A stretch of DNA of 64,000 nt from Terriglobia bacterium (GCA_020073265.1 JAIQFN010000017.1:85686-149685), one strand, 5' to 3'; counted from the stretch's first letter, positions 36,987 to 46,295 are shown. The notes: generated by a model not told the origin, from the sequence alone. A program made the numbers and translations.

Positions 36987-37598
36987 TCAGTAAGGTCCCG
37001 ACGAGGGTGTCAGGCCAGCGTCATTCGGCCGTTTCCCGTCCACCAGCGCGTGTACCCTCTTGCGCCCGCCAGGACTGACGCCCTTGATAGGAACGCCTTC
37101 TTCGTCTTCATCCAACATGTCCATCAGGAAAAACACCCACTCGCCGGACCTTCCCGAGCGGAGGTCTAAGCATTGCTCGAGTTCCTCGTCAGTTTGGTCT
37201 AATATGCCGGCATCACATTCCGTGCGGCCCGTTCCGGGTACTCGATGCCTCCACACGAACGCAATTTCCTTGCTCGCCGCCAGCGCATTTTTCACTCCGG
37301 CTAAGCGCTGGTCGATGACGATCGGCTGATTTGAGTCCGCGCTACCGACGCGCAGCATTGCCCGCTCCGCGATGCGATCCACCGAGAAGACCGTAAAGTG
37401 GTCGCCAGGGTGGCTCTGAATGAGTTCCTGGTAGTACGATTCGTAGTCGAGAAACGTGAACATGCTTCCCGATCCGCCTCCGGCATAGTAGTAGTGCCAG
37501 CCAAAAATCACTCCTCCGTTTGCCAGTTCCCCGCGCACGCGCTCGAGGTTGTCGGGCAGCAAAAGGTTGCGTTGGGGCGAATTGTCCCAGTTGTTCAT
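36987..37598 (-). CDS. Hypothetical protein, unrecognised
   Basis: ATG 37598 gives 203 residues; an in-frame start at 37742 would cross the promoter region of the divergent rhodanese gene. The sequence has a GWHYYYAGGGSGSMFTFLDYESYYQEL stretch split by Gly residues (an exposed beta-rich region), SVDRIAERAMLRVG, FVWRHRVPGTGRTECD and an acidic run FFLMDMLDEDEEGVP. It is a soluble, acidic, cytoplasmic-looking protein. Only one Cys pair could form a disulfide. I do not recognise the family. No Shine-Dalgarno is obvious, so the start is uncertain. Confidence 0.55.
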   Translation of the reverse strand: MNNWDNSPQRNLLLPDNLERVRGELANGGVIFGWHYYYAGGGSGSMFTFLDYESYYQELIQSHPGDHFTVFSVDRIAERAMLRVGSADSNQPIVIDQRLAGVKNALAASKEIAFVWRHRVPGTGRTECDAGILDQTDEELEQCLDLRSGRSGEWVFFLMDMLDEDEEGVPIKGVSPGGRKRVHALVDGKRPNDAGLTPSSGPY

Positions 37599-37723
37599 TG
37601 AAATTAACCGGACACTAGCGGCGCCGGCTCGGAATCGGCTGAACGGAGCCGCGCGCGTGAGCGAGCGGTTGTCCGCAAACATCAATGACGTTGTGTTTAG
37701 CTTAACAGTAGGAGGGTTCCATC

Positions 37724-38068
37724 TTGCAACCGGCTCTGCCACTCGAAATCACGCCGCAGGAAGTGAAACGGCGCTTGGACGGCGGCGAGAAGCTCGTCCT
37801 CATCGACGTCCGCGAGCCCGTGGAATTCCAGACCGCTCGCATCGCAGGCGCCGAGTTGATCCCCATGCGCACGGTGCCCGCCGAACTGCAGCGCCTGGAC
37901 GCGCTGGCCGACGAAAGCACGCTGGTGGTGTACTGCCATCACGGTATGCGTAGTCTCAACGTCGTCAACTGGCTGCGCGAACAAGGCGTCGCGAACTGCC
38001 AGAGCATGGCCGGCGGCACCGATCGCTGGAGTCTTGAGATCGACCCTTCAGTGCCCCGCTATAACTGA
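37724..38068 (+). CDS. Rhodanese-like sulfurtransferase domain protein
   Basis: TTG 37724 is supported by AGGAGGG at 37710-37716 and gives 114 residues. The single rhodanese domain is shown by EITPQEVKRRLDGGEKLVLIDVREPVEF, with IDVREP the second conserved motif, and VVYCHHGMRS with catalytic Cys71. GGTDRWSLEIDPSVPRY closes the domain. Single-domain rhodaneses transfer sulfane sulfur to thiol acceptors or cyanide in the cytoplasm. No biosynthetic partner is adjacent. Confidence 0.9.
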   Translation: MQPALPLEITPQEVKRRLDGGEKLVLIDVREPVEFQTARIAGAELIPMRTVPAELQRLDALADESTLVVYCHHGMRSLNVVNWLREQGVANCQSMAGGTDRWSLEIDPSVPRYN

Positions 38069-38094
38069 GACTTTCTCCAGCGCGCCGCCACTAC

Positions 38095-38115
38095 GTATCC
38101 AAACTCCTTGGATAC
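38095..38115. promoter_or_regulatory. Perfect inverted repeat before the TIGR03437 gene
   Basis: GTATCCAA (38095-38102) and TTGGATAC (38108-38115) are perfectly complementary around ACTCC. The repeat ends 3 bases before ATG 38119. It may be an operator or a start-masking RNA hairpin. Confidence 0.45.
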
Positions 38116-38118
38116 AAA

Positions 38119-38901
38119 ATGCGCGCGCTTGCAGTCCTGACAGTAGCGCTCCCGCTTGCCTCGGTGCTTCTCGCCGAGGCGCCGTTCTATTCCGCTGCCA
38201 GCATCGTCAACGCCGCCGACAATCAGCCGGCGATGCTAGCTCCGAATACCATCGCCACGATCTACGGCAAGAACCTCGCCTTTGGCACCAAGGCCATCAC
38301 CCCCGACGATATTCGCGGCGGCACGCTGCCTATCGTATTCTCAGGTACCGGCGCTCAAGTTCTGATCGGCAGTTGGTACGCCACTCTCTACTATGTTTCG
38401 CCAACGCAAATCAACTTCCTGGTGCCTCCGGGTTTGCAGCCGGGAACATTCAATCTATACGTGTTGGTCAACGGATCCGCGGGACCCCCCATCCCCGTCC
38501 AGCTCGCCGCCGCATCGCCGGCGCTCTTTCAACTCGACGCGGAGAACGCCGTCGCGACGCGCGCCGATGGATCCGTCATCACACCGGCTGCGCCGGCCAG
38601 GCCCGGTGACGTGGTGGTGCTGTACGCGACCGGCTTGGGCCAAACTACGCCGCCGGTTGTGTACGGTCAGCTTCCCACCCAAGCGGCCGGTCTCGCGCAG
38701 ATCGGCGATTTCAGCGTTCTTCTGGATGGACTGCCAGTCGATCCCCGCGCCATTGCCTACGCCGGCATCGCGCCGGGATTCGCCGGCCTGTACCAGATCA
38801 ACCTGACGCTGCCCGGCTCCACCGCCGCCAATCCCGAGCTTCGTATCGGCTTGGCCGGCTTGCTGAGCCCGCCCGGGCTCAGGCTTCCGGTTCAGCCGTA
38901 A
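38119..38901 (+). CDS. Secreted stand-alone TIGR03437-type protein
   Basis: 260 residues with a signal peptide (MRALAVLTVALPLASVLL, then AEA). The rest is the same domain as the C-terminus of the subtilase at 25280-28591: SAASIVNAADN, APNTIATIYGKNLA, VSPTQINFLVPPGLQPG, VVLYATGLGQT and GFAGLYQINLTLPGS. In this genus the domain is usually a C-terminal appendage of much larger secreted proteins, so a protein made only of it is unusual. It is likely a beta-sandwich placed at the cell surface. Function is unknown. Confidence 0.85.
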   Translation: MRALAVLTVALPLASVLLAEAPFYSAASIVNAADNQPAMLAPNTIATIYGKNLAFGTKAITPDDIRGGTLPIVFSGTGAQVLIGSWYATLYYVSPTQINFLVPPGLQPGTFNLYVLVNGSAGPPIPVQLAAASPALFQLDAENAVATRADGSVITPAAPARPGDVVVLYATGLGQTTPPVVYGQLPTQAAGLAQIGDFSVLLDGLPVDPRAIAYAGIAPGFAGLYQINLTLPGSTAANPELRIGLAGLLSPPGLRLPVQP

Positions 38902-38917
38902 TGTTAAACTGGGCAAC

Positions 38918-39325
38918 TTGGTACGCCATCAATTCGCCGTTATCGCACTCCTGGCGATCGCGCTGGCCTCCAGCTTCTGGGTTCTGCTGGATGTCGCCGG
39001 CGACTATTCCAAGCGTTCAGCTTCCTTCGGAGTCGCGAGCTTCGAAAGCCGCTTCAGCGAGCTTCGCAAAACGGTTACGCCGCAGTCGGTGTTCGGCTAC
39101 ACCTCCGACAATCCTCCCAACGACCCCAGCGATCAGGCTGAGTTTTATCTGACCCAGTACACGCTCGCTCCGGCCATCGTCACGTCCTCTACTCTGGAAA
39201 AGCTGGTTATCGCCAATTTCCACAATCCCAACCCGGATTTGAATGTACTTCAGGCTAAGCACCTGACGCCCGTCCAGAATTTCGGTAACGGCATAATTCT
39301 CTGCCGCCCCAGCGCCGCGCAATGA
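38918..39325 (+). CDS. Hypothetical protein with one N-terminal membrane helix
   Basis: TTG 38918 gives 135 residues. After VRHQF comes a hydrophobic helix (AVIALLAIALASSFWVLL), then a soluble part with SFGVASFESRFSELRK, EFYLTQYTLAPAIV and LVIANFHNPNPDL. The topology suggests an inner-membrane protein with an outward-facing domain. It overlaps the next gene by ATGA and is likely translated together with that polytopic membrane protein, so it may be its partner. It resembles small accessory proteins next to GT-C-type genes, but that is an inference from context. Confidence 0.65.
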   Translation: MVRHQFAVIALLAIALASSFWVLLDVAGDYSKRSASFGVASFESRFSELRKTVTPQSVFGYTSDNPPNDPSDQAEFYLTQYTLAPAIVTSSTLEKLVIANFHNPNPDLNVLQAKHLTPVQNFGNGIILCRPSAAQ

Positions 39326-40770
39326 CCCTGGTCTGTGTCGCACTCGTCTGCTTGACTGGCCTCGGCCTGCTGCGTTTTCTGTTCCCCGGCCCGCTGCGCT
39401 GGTCGCTTCACAATCTGCTGCTGATGTCGTTGGGCGCAGGCGCTGGAATGGGAATCGCGTCCTGTTTGTATTTCCTCACGCTGGTGCTGGCTGGCCCGAA
39501 CCTCGCGGTGCTGGCCGCTCTGGAGGCAGCCGTTCTGATTGCCGCGGTCGTCCTGGCCATGCGCGCGAAACCACGCGGCGATGCGCTTTCCTGGACATCC
39601 GGACCGGCCGTCACTTGGTACCTGACGGCGTTGTTTTTCGCCGTCGCGGCCCTGGCGGCGATTCTGTTTCTGACTCATTCGGCCTCCAAGCCGCACGGCG
39701 AGTGGGACGCCTGGTCCATCTGGAATCTCCGGGCGCGCCTGCTGTTTCGTTCCGGCGAACTCTGGAAGAACGCCTTCTCGAGCCAGATCGCCTGGTCGCA
39801 CCCTGACTACCCGGTGCTCGTGCCCGGCGTGATTGCGATGAGCTGGACCCTGGCGCGCTCGGAATCCACCGCCGTGCCCATCGCGGTCGCGTTTCTTTTC
39901 ACTTTCGCGACCGCCGGCGTGCTGGTCGCCTCGCTCGGCGCGCTCCGCGGCAAGGCGCAAGCCTGGGTCGGCGGCGCTCTGCTGCTCGGCACCGTGGCTT
40001 TCGTCGAGATCGGAGCCATGCAATATGCCGACGTGCCGTTGAGTTTCTACATCCTCGCGACGCTGGCGCTGCTGTGCCTCCAGGATCGTTACCCCGGCGA
40101 TTCGCGCTTCACCATCCTGGCCGGACTGACAGCCGGCCTCGCCGCCTGGACCAAGAACGAGGGTCTGCTGTTCGTCGTGGCGGTGGTCGCGGCGCGCGCT
40201 TTCGCGATCTTCCGATTCGGAAATCGAACCGCGCTCGCCCGGCAGCTTGGTGCGCTGGCCGCGGGCCTGGCCTTCCCCCTGGCCATCTTGACTTTCTTCA
40301 AGCTGCGGTTCGCGCCTCCCAACGACTTGACTTCCAAGAACCCCGCGGAAATCATCGCGCATGTTACCGATTTCGGCCGTTGGGTCACCGTGGTGGTGGG
40401 ATTCGTCAAAGCTGCCTTGAGCTTGGGCAGCTTCCTGATTCCGATCGTTCTGGTGCTGGCGCTGTATTGGTACCTGGTGCGATTCCACGTGGAAGAGCGC
40501 GACCGGCTGCCGCTCGCCACCGCGGCCGTTGCCCTAGGCGTCATGTTCCTGGGCGATTTCGCCGTTTACATTCTCCTGTCGAACGACGTCAACTGGCAGG
40601 TCAACACCTCGGTGGATCGCGTCTTTCTGCAACTCTGGCCGGCCGGATTGCTGGCGTTCTTCCTGGCGGCGAAGGCTCCGCAGCTTGCCGCCCAGCCCAA
40701 GGTTGCCGAAAAATCCAAGGCCGCCCGCCACGGCTCGAAGCCGCACCGCCGCGCCGCTGAAACCCGCTGA
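39322..40770 (+). CDS. Polytopic membrane protein, GT-C-like glycosyltransferase candidate
   Basis: 482 residues from ATG 39322 within the stop of the previous gene. About 11 hydrophobic segments. The loop after the fourth segment carries KPHGEWDAWSIWNLRARLLFRSG, with Asp/Glu placed like the catalytic acidic pair of GT-C proteins, and SHPDYPVLVPGVIAMSW follows. GLAAWTKNEGLLF is a further conserved loop, matching the EKYTGLVN-type loop of the protein at 10861-12678. The C-terminus ends in a Lys/Arg-rich cytoplasmic tail. It probably uses a polyprenyl-linked sugar at the outer face of the membrane. The substrate is unknown. Confidence 0.65.
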   Translation: MTLVCVALVCLTGLGLLRFLFPGPLRWSLHNLLLMSLGAGAGMGIASCLYFLTLVLAGPNLAVLAALEAAVLIAAVVLAMRAKPRGDALSWTSGPAVTWYLTALFFAVAALAAILFLTHSASKPHGEWDAWSIWNLRARLLFRSGELWKNAFSSQIAWSHPDYPVLVPGVIAMSWTLARSESTAVPIAVAFLFTFATAGVLVASLGALRGKAQAWVGGALLLGTVAFVEIGAMQYADVPLSFYILATLALLCLQDRYPGDSRFTILAGLTAGLAAWTKNEGLLFVVAVVAARAFAIFRFGNRTALARQLGALAAGLAFPLAILTFFKLRFAPPNDLTSKNPAEIIAHVTDFGRWVTVVVGFVKAALSLGSFLIPIVLVLALYWYLVRFHVEERDRLPLATAAVALGVMFLGDFAVYILLSNDVNWQVNTSVDRVFLQLWPAGLLAFFLAAKAPQLAAQPKVAEKSKAARHGSKPHRRAAETR

Positions 40771-40805
40771 CGCCGGCTTGCGTTTAAACTGAAGAGGGAG
40801 CATCT

Positions 40806-41639
40806 ATGCAGTTGCGGCTAGTGTCGGTTGTGCCGGTCGCGTTGGCGGCCGTATTGGGACTGGCGGCACAGGACCCGGCGTCGCGTCCCGATCCTGCGGC
40901 ACCGGACCAGCAGACGCCCGAGAAACAGCTCGGCACCAAACCGGTCCAAACAAATCCGGACGATTTTGTCATTGCGACCGGCACCAAAGTTCCGCTCAGC
41001 ATGATCAACAGCGTCAGCACCAAGACGGCCAGCGAAGGGGACCGGATCTATCTCGAAACCGTGTTTCCGATTCTCTCGAACGGGCGCATTGCCATCCCTC
41101 CGGGGAGCTACGTGGCCGGCACCGTCACGCAGATCAAACGCCCGGGTCGCGTCCACGGCCGTGGCGAGCTGTATGTCCGGTTCGACTCGCTGACTCTGCC
41201 GAACGGCGTCACGCGCGATTTCCGCTCGCGCATGGGAAGCCTGGATGGGCGCGCCTCCGAGACGCTCGACAAGAATGAAGGCAAGGTGCAAGGCGAAGGC
41301 AACAAGGCCGGCGACCTGAAGACCATCGGTGAAGCGGCCGGAGCCGGCGCCGGAGTTGGAAGCCTGGGCGGGGCAGTCTCTGGTCACCCGATCGCGGGCG
41401 CCGGCATGGGAGCAGCCGCTGGAGCCGCCGCGGGATTGATGTACGTGCTGCTCTCGCGAGGCCCCGACGCCGTGCTGGCCAAGGGCACCACCATGGAAAT
41501 GGTGCTGGACCGCACGCTGCACTTCAACGCCAAGGAACTCGATTTTTCAAACGCCGCGAGCCGTCCCCGCCAAAGCGACGACAACTCCGGACCGCTGCCC
41601 GGCAAGAAGTCGCAAACTTCGCGCCGCTGGCCGTTCTAA
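40806..41639 (+). CDS. Secreted glycine-zipper protein with VirB10-like barrel motif
   Basis: 277 residues. A signal peptide (MQLRLVSVVPVALAAVLGLA) is followed by a Pro/Gln-rich stretch. Residues about 55-130 (ATGTKVPLSMINSVSTK, GDRIYLETVFPI, IPPGSYVAGTVTQIKRPG) resemble the beta-barrel part of TrbI/VirB10 proteins, here without any other secretion gene nearby. Residues about 175-215 are a Gly/Ala-rich zipper (AGAGAGVGSLGGAVSG and GAGMGAAAGAAAG), a possible membrane-inserting segment. Likely an envelope protein. It overlaps the Uma2-like gene by 4 bases, convergent. GAGGGAG before the ATG is a good ribosome binding site. Confidence 0.7.
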   Translation: MQLRLVSVVPVALAAVLGLAAQDPASRPDPAAPDQQTPEKQLGTKPVQTNPDDFVIATGTKVPLSMINSVSTKTASEGDRIYLETVFPILSNGRIAIPPGSYVAGTVTQIKRPGRVHGRGELYVRFDSLTLPNGVTRDFRSRMGSLDGRASETLDKNEGKVQGEGNKAGDLKTIGEAAGAGAGVGSLGGAVSGHPIAGAGMGAAAGAAAGLMYVLLSRGPDAVLAKGTTMEMVLDRTLHFNAKELDFSNAASRPRQSDDNSGPLPGKKSQTSRRWPF

Positions 41640-42181
41640 GAGAACAGTTCCGCGAGCGCCAGTCCAAAGCCCGGCAGCAACGGCGACGTCAGAGCCTCTC
41701 CCACCGCGAGCGCGCGCTCAGGCAGCGTGGCTCCCGTCCAGATCTCGACTTCCCTCGAATCGGGATCGATCAGCCACACCTCTTTGACTCCGGCGGCGAA
41801 GTACTGCTTGAGCTTGCGGTGGATCATCCCCGGCCTCTCGGAGGGCGACAGCACCTCGGCGGTGATGTCCGGCACAATCGGGATCACCTTGGCGTTCTCC
41901 AGTTCCGCGCTCCGGTCGCCCAGGATGACAGCTGCATCCGGCGATCTGCGGGTATTAGGCGAAAGCGCGTAAAGATTCTCGGAGATCAGCGCCTCGCCAA
42001 TCGGGTTCTTGTCAAAGTACAGAAAAAGTTCAAAAAAAAGCCTTCCGAGTACGCGATTGTGCCGATACGCTGGCTTGTCCATCTCGATCAACTCCCCTTC
42101 GTCGAGTTCGTAGCGCTTGTCTTCCTCGAACGGGTAGTTGTCGAATTCCTCGGCCGTCAACAGACTCTTCGCGGCGCTCAT
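41636..42181 (-). CDS. Uma2-family (DUF820) restriction-endonuclease-fold protein
   Basis: 181 residues from ATG 42181. The start (LTAEEFDNYPFEEDKRYELDEGELIEM), RHNRVLGRLFFEL, SPDAAVIL, DITAEVLSPSERPG and AGVKEVWLIDPDSREVEIW are the conserved blocks of Uma2 proteins, a PD-(D/E)xK nuclease-like fold common in cyanobacteria and Acidobacteria. The acidic residues of RRSPDAAV and ITAEVLSP are where the metal site would lie. Biological role is poorly understood in the family; mobile-element and repair roles are suggested. It overlaps the previous gene's end by 4 bases. Confidence 0.88.
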   Translation of the reverse strand: MSAAKSLLTAEEFDNYPFEEDKRYELDEGELIEMDKPAYRHNRVLGRLFFELFLYFDKNPIGEALISENLYALSPNTRRSPDAAVILGDRSAELENAKVIPIVPDITAEVLSPSERPGMIHRKLKQYFAAGVKEVWLIDPDSREVEIWTGATLPERALAVGEALTSPLLPGFGLALAELFS

Positions 42182-42304
42182 GTGTCCAGTTTACTCCGAC
42201 TGCGCCACGTCGATAGCGAGCTTCATTTCCGACGTTCAGCGGTTCTCGCACGCTTCCAAGATTGGATGGAAACGGCGTGACCCGCGCAGTATAATCGAAC
42301 CGAA

Positions 42305-42712
42305 ATGACTCGATATGCGCGAATGTGGCCTCGTGAGGTTTTTGATTGTGATGACGGCACTTTAGAGAAGCTAGATCTTCTCAAAGAGAAGGGAGTGTAC
42401 GTTCTCTATCGCGACGATGTGCCTTACTACGTAGGAAGGGCCACTAAGGACCTGCGCCTCCGGCTTTCCTATCACGCGAAGAAGCCGGGTAGCAAGTATT
42501 ACAACTTCTGGAATTTCTTCTCCGTGTTTGTGCCCGGGAAGAAGGCCAGTTCGGGCGAGTTGGAGGCGATCCGCGAGTTGGAGGCGATCCTCATCTCGGC
42601 GATGCCCACAGCGAACGGTGCCAAGCCTAAACTGGAAAAGAAAAACTTTCCAAAAGAGGTAAAGGACCTAATGCGCCGCATACGAATGAACCGCATCCCG
42701 CCAAGTCCTTGA
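42305..42712 (+). CDS. GIY-YIG nuclease domain protein
   Basis: 135 residues from ATG 42305. GVYVLYRDDVPYYVGRA is the GIY...YIG pair (here GVY and YVG), followed by an Arg helix (DLRLRLSYHAKK) and a conserved Glu further on (SGELEAIRELEAILISA). The rest is Lys-rich. The family comprises small DNA-cutting or DNA-processing proteins. TATAAT lies about 10 bases before the start (42290-42295), so the transcript may be leaderless. Base composition is lower in GC than its neighbours, which may mean recent acquisition. Confidence 0.8.
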   Translation: MTRYARMWPREVFDCDDGTLEKLDLLKEKGVYVLYRDDVPYYVGRATKDLRLRLSYHAKKPGSKYYNFWNFFSVFVPGKKASSGELEAIRELEAILISAMPTANGAKPKLEKKNFPKEVKDLMRRIRMNRIPPSP

Positions 42713-42780
42713 CGTAGCGGCTTGCTCGCTGACTCAGGGCCAGGGACCACTTGACGTTTCTGGGATAATCAAAAGTAGCG

Positions 42781-42794
42781 CGGGCCCGGGCCCG
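42781..42794. repeat. 14-base perfect GC palindrome before uvrA
   Basis: CGGGCCCGGGCCCG equals its own reverse complement and ends 17 bases before the uvrA start. It could be a protein-binding site or hairpin, or just a chance GC run. It is recorded because it is the only obvious symmetric element in the 99-base uvrA leader. Confidence 0.3.
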
Positions 42795-42811
42795 TTCTCC
42801 CTGTAACTCCC

Positions 42812-45616
42812 TTGGAAGATTCCATTCTCATCCGTGGCGCGCGAGTTCACAATCTCAAGAATGTCTCGCTTGCGCTGCCGCACAACCAACTGACCGTCGT
42901 CACCGGTGTGTCCGGCTCCGGAAAATCCTCGCTGGTCTTCGACACCGTCTACGCCGAAGGCCAACGCCGCTACGTCGAATCGCTCTCGGCTTACGCCCGC
43001 CAGTTCCTGGAGCGCATGGAAAAACCGGATGTGGACGAAATCTCGGGCATCGCGCCGCCCATCGCCATCCGGCAGAAGAACACTACGCGCAATCCCCGCT
43101 CCACCGTCGCCACCTCCACCGAGGTCTACGACTTCCTGCGTCTGCTTTACGCGCGCGTGGGCCGCAGCTATTGCCCCCAGTGCGGCCGCGAGGTCCGTCG
43201 CGACACCGTGGATCAGGTCGCGCACGAAATGCTCGTGCAGCCGGATGGCTCGCGCTGGTATGCCCTGTTTCCCGTGCGAGCAGGCTCCACCACCGAGGCG
43301 CTGCGCGATTACCTGTTCGAGCTGCGCAAGAAGGGCTTCAACCGCCTCTACCAGAACGGCCGCGTGTTCGAATTTTCGACACCGGAATCGCTGCTGGACA
43401 TCGATTTCTCGCAGCCGCTCTTCGCCCTGGTGGACCGCTTCGTCATTTCCGCCGGAATGCACCAGCGCCTGGTCGACACCACCGAAATCTGTTATCGCGA
43501 AGCCGGCGAAGTGCTCTTCGAAGAGGCCACGCCCCAGAAACCGCCCCCTCGCACGCTCCGCTTCAGCGAAAAATTCGCGTGCAAGCAGTGCAACATCGAG
43601 CTGGTCACGCCCGAGCCGGCTCTGTTCAGCTTCAACAACCCGATGGGCGCTTGCCCGCGCTGCCAGGGCTTCGGCAACACCATCGACTACGACCTGGATC
43701 TGGTGATTCCCGATCCCAGCCTTTCGCTCCAGCAGGGCGCGGTGGAACCTTGGACCAAGCCGCAGTACGAGTGGTTCGGAACCCACTTCCGCAAATCCGC
43801 GCGCGCCAAGGTGCGCTGGAACGTCCCCTTCTGCGACCTCAACGAAGAAGAACAGGCCGTCGTCCGCGAGAACATCCACCGCTTCTTCGACGAAGTGGAA
43901 ACGAAGAAGTACAAAGTGCACGTGCGCGTGTTTCTGAGCCGTTATCGCGGCTACGCCGAGTGCCCGGATTGCAAGGGCTCGCGGCTGCGCAAGGATGCTC
44001 TGAACGTTCGCATCGGCGGCAAGACCATCGCCGACCTGGTGAAGCTGAACATCGCCCAGGCCTACCAGTTCTTCGAGGCTCTCGATCTCACTCCGGAAGA
44101 ATCGGCCATCGCCGACAAGATCCTGGTCGAGATCCGCCAGCGCCTCAAGTTCCTGAACGACGTGGGCCTCGACTATCTCACGCTCGACCGGCTGGCTTCC
44201 ACGCTCTCGGGCGGAGAAGCCCAGCGCATCCAGCTCGCCACCTGTCTGGGATCGCGCCTGGTGGGCGCCTGCTACGTTCTGGACGAGCCTTCCATCGGCC
44301 TGCACAGCCGCGACACCGGCCGCCTGATCCGCATCCTCGAAGAATTGCGCGACCTCGGCAACACCATCGTGGTGGTGGAGCACGACGCCGACCTGATGCG
44401 CGCCGCCGACCATATCGTCGACCTCGGCCCCGGCGCCGGAGAGCTGGGCGGCCAGATCGTGTTCGAAGGCTCCTACCGGAAGATCGTTTCCGGCGGCAAC
44501 GGATCGCTGACCTCGCGCTATCTGCGCGGCGATCTGCAAGCCGCCCGCCTCACCGCCCGCCGCTCCGTGGACCCCAAGCGCGTCGTGAAATTCTTCGGAG
44601 CGCGCGCGCATAACTTGAAAGGCATCGACGTAGCCATCCCGCTCAACATGATGGTCGCGATCACCGGCGTTTCCGGATCCGGCAAGTCCACGCTGGTGCA
44701 CGACGTGATCTATCAATCGCTCCAGCAGAGGCTGCGGCAGCCCGCCGCCGAGGGCCTCTGGGAGGATCTGCCGCAGAAGTCCGAGAAGATCACCTGCCGC
44801 CGCGTGGAAAAAGGCGAGCTGCTGCGCGAAGTGATCCTGGTGGATCAGTCGCCCATCGGCCGCACGCCGCGCTCCAATCCGGTGACTTACATCAAGGCCT
44901 TCGACCTGATTCGCGAGATCTTCGCTTCCACGCCGGACGCCCGCAAGCGCGGCTACAACTCCGGCCACTTTTCGTTTAACATCCCCGGCGGCCGCTGCGA
45001 GAACTGCCAGGGCGACGGCACCGTGACGGTGGAAATGCAGTTCCTCGCCGACGTAGAGCTGGTGTGCGAGGAATGCAAGGGCACGCGCTTCAAGAGCGCC
45101 ATCCTGGACATCCGCTACAAGGGCCTCAACGTCCACGAAGTGCTGCAGCTCACCGTCAAGGAAGCGCTGTCGTTTTTTTCCGAATCCAAGCGCCTGGTCA
45201 CGCGGCTCAAGATTCTCGCCGACGTAGGCCTCGGCTATCTGCGGCTCGGACAATCGGCCACCACGCTGAGCGGCGGCGAAGCGCAGCGCGTCAAACTGGC
45301 CGCGCATCTCTCGCAGGCCACCTGCGACGGCGCGCTCTACATCTTCGATGAACCCACCACCGGCCTGCATTTCGACGACATCGCCAAATTGCTCGCGGCC
45401 TTCCAGCGGCTGCTCGAGAACGGCGCTAGCATCCTCATCATCGAGCACAACCTGGACGTGATCCGCAGCGCCGACTGGGTGATCGACCTGGGACCGGAAG
45501 GCGGCGAACGCGGCGGACAGATCGTCGCCGAAGGCACTCCCGAACAAATTGCGGCGGCCCGGAATTCCTACACTGGGCGATACTTGAAAGAATATGCCGC
45601 AAACGCCGCACGTTGA
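42812..45616 (+). CDS. uvrA: Excinuclease ABC subunit A
   Basis: TTG 42812 gives 934 residues, near the usual 940. Both ABC ATPase halves are present: Walker [17 protein letters not shown] and [16 protein letters not shown], with signature [14 protein letters not shown] and [14 protein letters not shown] and the Walker B aspartates in [11 protein letters not shown] and [11 protein letters not shown]. Zinc ligands are seen in [16 protein letters not shown]-type Cys pairs and the CENCQGDG...CEECKG module. UvrA dimers scan DNA for damage and load UvrB. The 3' end overlaps the next gene by 23 bases. TTG starts are common here. Confidence 0.97.
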   Translation: MEDSILIRGARVHNLKNVSLALPHNQLTVVTGVSGSGKSSLVFDTVYAEGQRRYVESLSAYARQFLERMEKPDVDEISGIAPPIAIRQKNTTRNPRSTVATSTEVYDFLRLLYARVGRSYCPQCGREVRRDTVDQVAHEMLVQPDGSRWYALFPVRAGSTTEALRDYLFELRKKGFNRLYQNGRVFEFSTPESLLDIDFSQPLFALVDRFVISAGMHQRLVDTTEICYREAGEVLFEEATPQKPPPRTLRFSEKFACKQCNIELVTPEPALFSFNNPMGACPRCQGFGNTIDYDLDLVIPDPSLSLQQGAVEPWTKPQYEWFGTHFRKSARAKVRWNVPFCDLNEEEQAVVRENIHRFFDEVETKKYKVHVRVFLSRYRGYAECPDCKGSRLRKDALNVRIGGKTIADLVKLNIAQAYQFFEALDLTPEESAIADKILVEIRQRLKFLNDVGLDYLTLDRLASTLSGGEAQRIQLATCLGSRLVGACYVLDEPSIGLHSRDTGRLIRILEELRDLGNTIVVVEHDADLMRAADHIVDLGPGAGELGGQIVFEGSYRKIVSGGNGSLTSRYLRGDLQAARLTARRSVDPKRVVKFFGARAHNLKGIDVAIPLNMMVAITGVSGSGKSTLVHDVIYQSLQQRLRQPAAEGLWEDLPQKSEKITCRRVEKGELLREVILVDQSPIGRTPRSNPVTYIKAFDLIREIFASTPDARKRGYNSGHFSFNIPGGRCENCQGDGTVTVEMQFLADVELVCEECKGTRFKSAILDIRYKGLNVHEVLQLTVKEALSFFSESKRLVTRLKILADVGLGYLRLGQSATTLSGGEAQRVKLAAHLSQATCDGALYIFDEPTTGLHFDDIAKLLAAFQRLLENGASILIIEHNLDVIRSADWVIDLGPEGGERGGQIVAEGTPEQIAAARNSYTGRYLKEYAANAAR

Positions 45617-46295
45617 GCAGCACTTCACCGCCTCGGAATTCGTTCGCGACGTGGTGATCGGGATGGCCGACGGCCTCACGGTTCCGTTCGCGCTCGCGGC
45701 CGGCCTTTCCGGCGCCGACATCACCACCCACGTCATCGTCGTGGCGGGCTTGGCGGAGATCGCGGCCGGCTCCATCGCCATGGGGCTGGGCGGATATCTC
45801 GCGGCCACCAACGACGCCGATCACTACGCCAGCGAGCTGGAACGCGAACGCCGCGAAGTGGAGGAAATTCCCGAGCAGGAGGCGCGCGAAGTGCTCGAAG
45901 TTTTCGAGACCTACGGCCTCACGCACGCCGAGGCGGTCCCCATCGTGAACTCGCTGCGCGAGCGGCCCAAGCAGTGGATCGATTTCATGATGCGCTTCGA
46001 GTTGGGCCTGGAGAAGCCCGATCCCAAACGCGCCCACCGCAGCGCCGCCACCATCGCCGGAGCCTACATAGCGGGCGGGTTGATTCCGCTCGCGCCTTAT
46101 ATGCTGATGACGCAGTTGTACTCGGCGCTGATCGCCTCGGTCGTCGCGACCCTGCTGGCGCTCGCGATCTTTGGCGCCATCAAGGGCCATTACAGCGGTA
46201 TGCCGCGCGCTTCCAGCGCCCTCCGGACGGTCATCATCGGTGGCCTGGCAGCCGCTGCCGCGTTCGGCATCGCACGCCTGGTGTCAGGCAAGTAG
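45594..46295 (+). CDS. VIT1/CCC1-family membrane transporter
   Basis: 233 residues. Starting FTASEFVRDVVIGMADGLTVPFALAAGLSGA, the first two helices of the family, with GLAEIAAGSIAMGLGGYLAA as the second pair. A cytoplasmic stretch rich in Glu and Arg (ELERERREVEEIPEQEAREVLE) forms the metal-binding loop of VIT1 proteins. The C-terminal helices follow. The family moves Fe2+ or Mn2+ across membranes. It overlaps uvrA, so it is probably co-expressed at least in part. Which metal is moved is not known. Confidence 0.88.
   Translation: MPQTPHVEQHFTASEFVRDVVIGMADGLTVPFALAAGLSGADITTHVIVVAGLAEIAAGSIAMGLGGYLAATNDADHYASELERERREVEEIPEQEAREVLEVFETYGLTHAEAVPIVNSLRERPKQWIDFMMRFELGLEKPDPKRAHRSAATIAGAYIAGGLIPLAPYMLMTQLYSALIASVVATLLALAIFGAIKGHYSGMPRASSALRTVIIGGLAAAAAFGIARLVSGK

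Noticed and set aside
40806..41639. Part of a type IV secretion system
   Set aside because: No other secretion genes lie nearby and the protein has a different domain layout from VirB10.
42751..42769. TTGACG and GATAAT before uvrA as a promoter
   Set aside because: Only 7 bases separate the hexamers, too few for a sigma-70-type promoter.
42734..45811. Very long open frame antisense to uvrA (about 1,000 codons)
   Set aside because: High-GC coding DNA leaves long antisense frames open. uvrA on the plus strand has full motifs, and the antisense protein has no recognisable domain.
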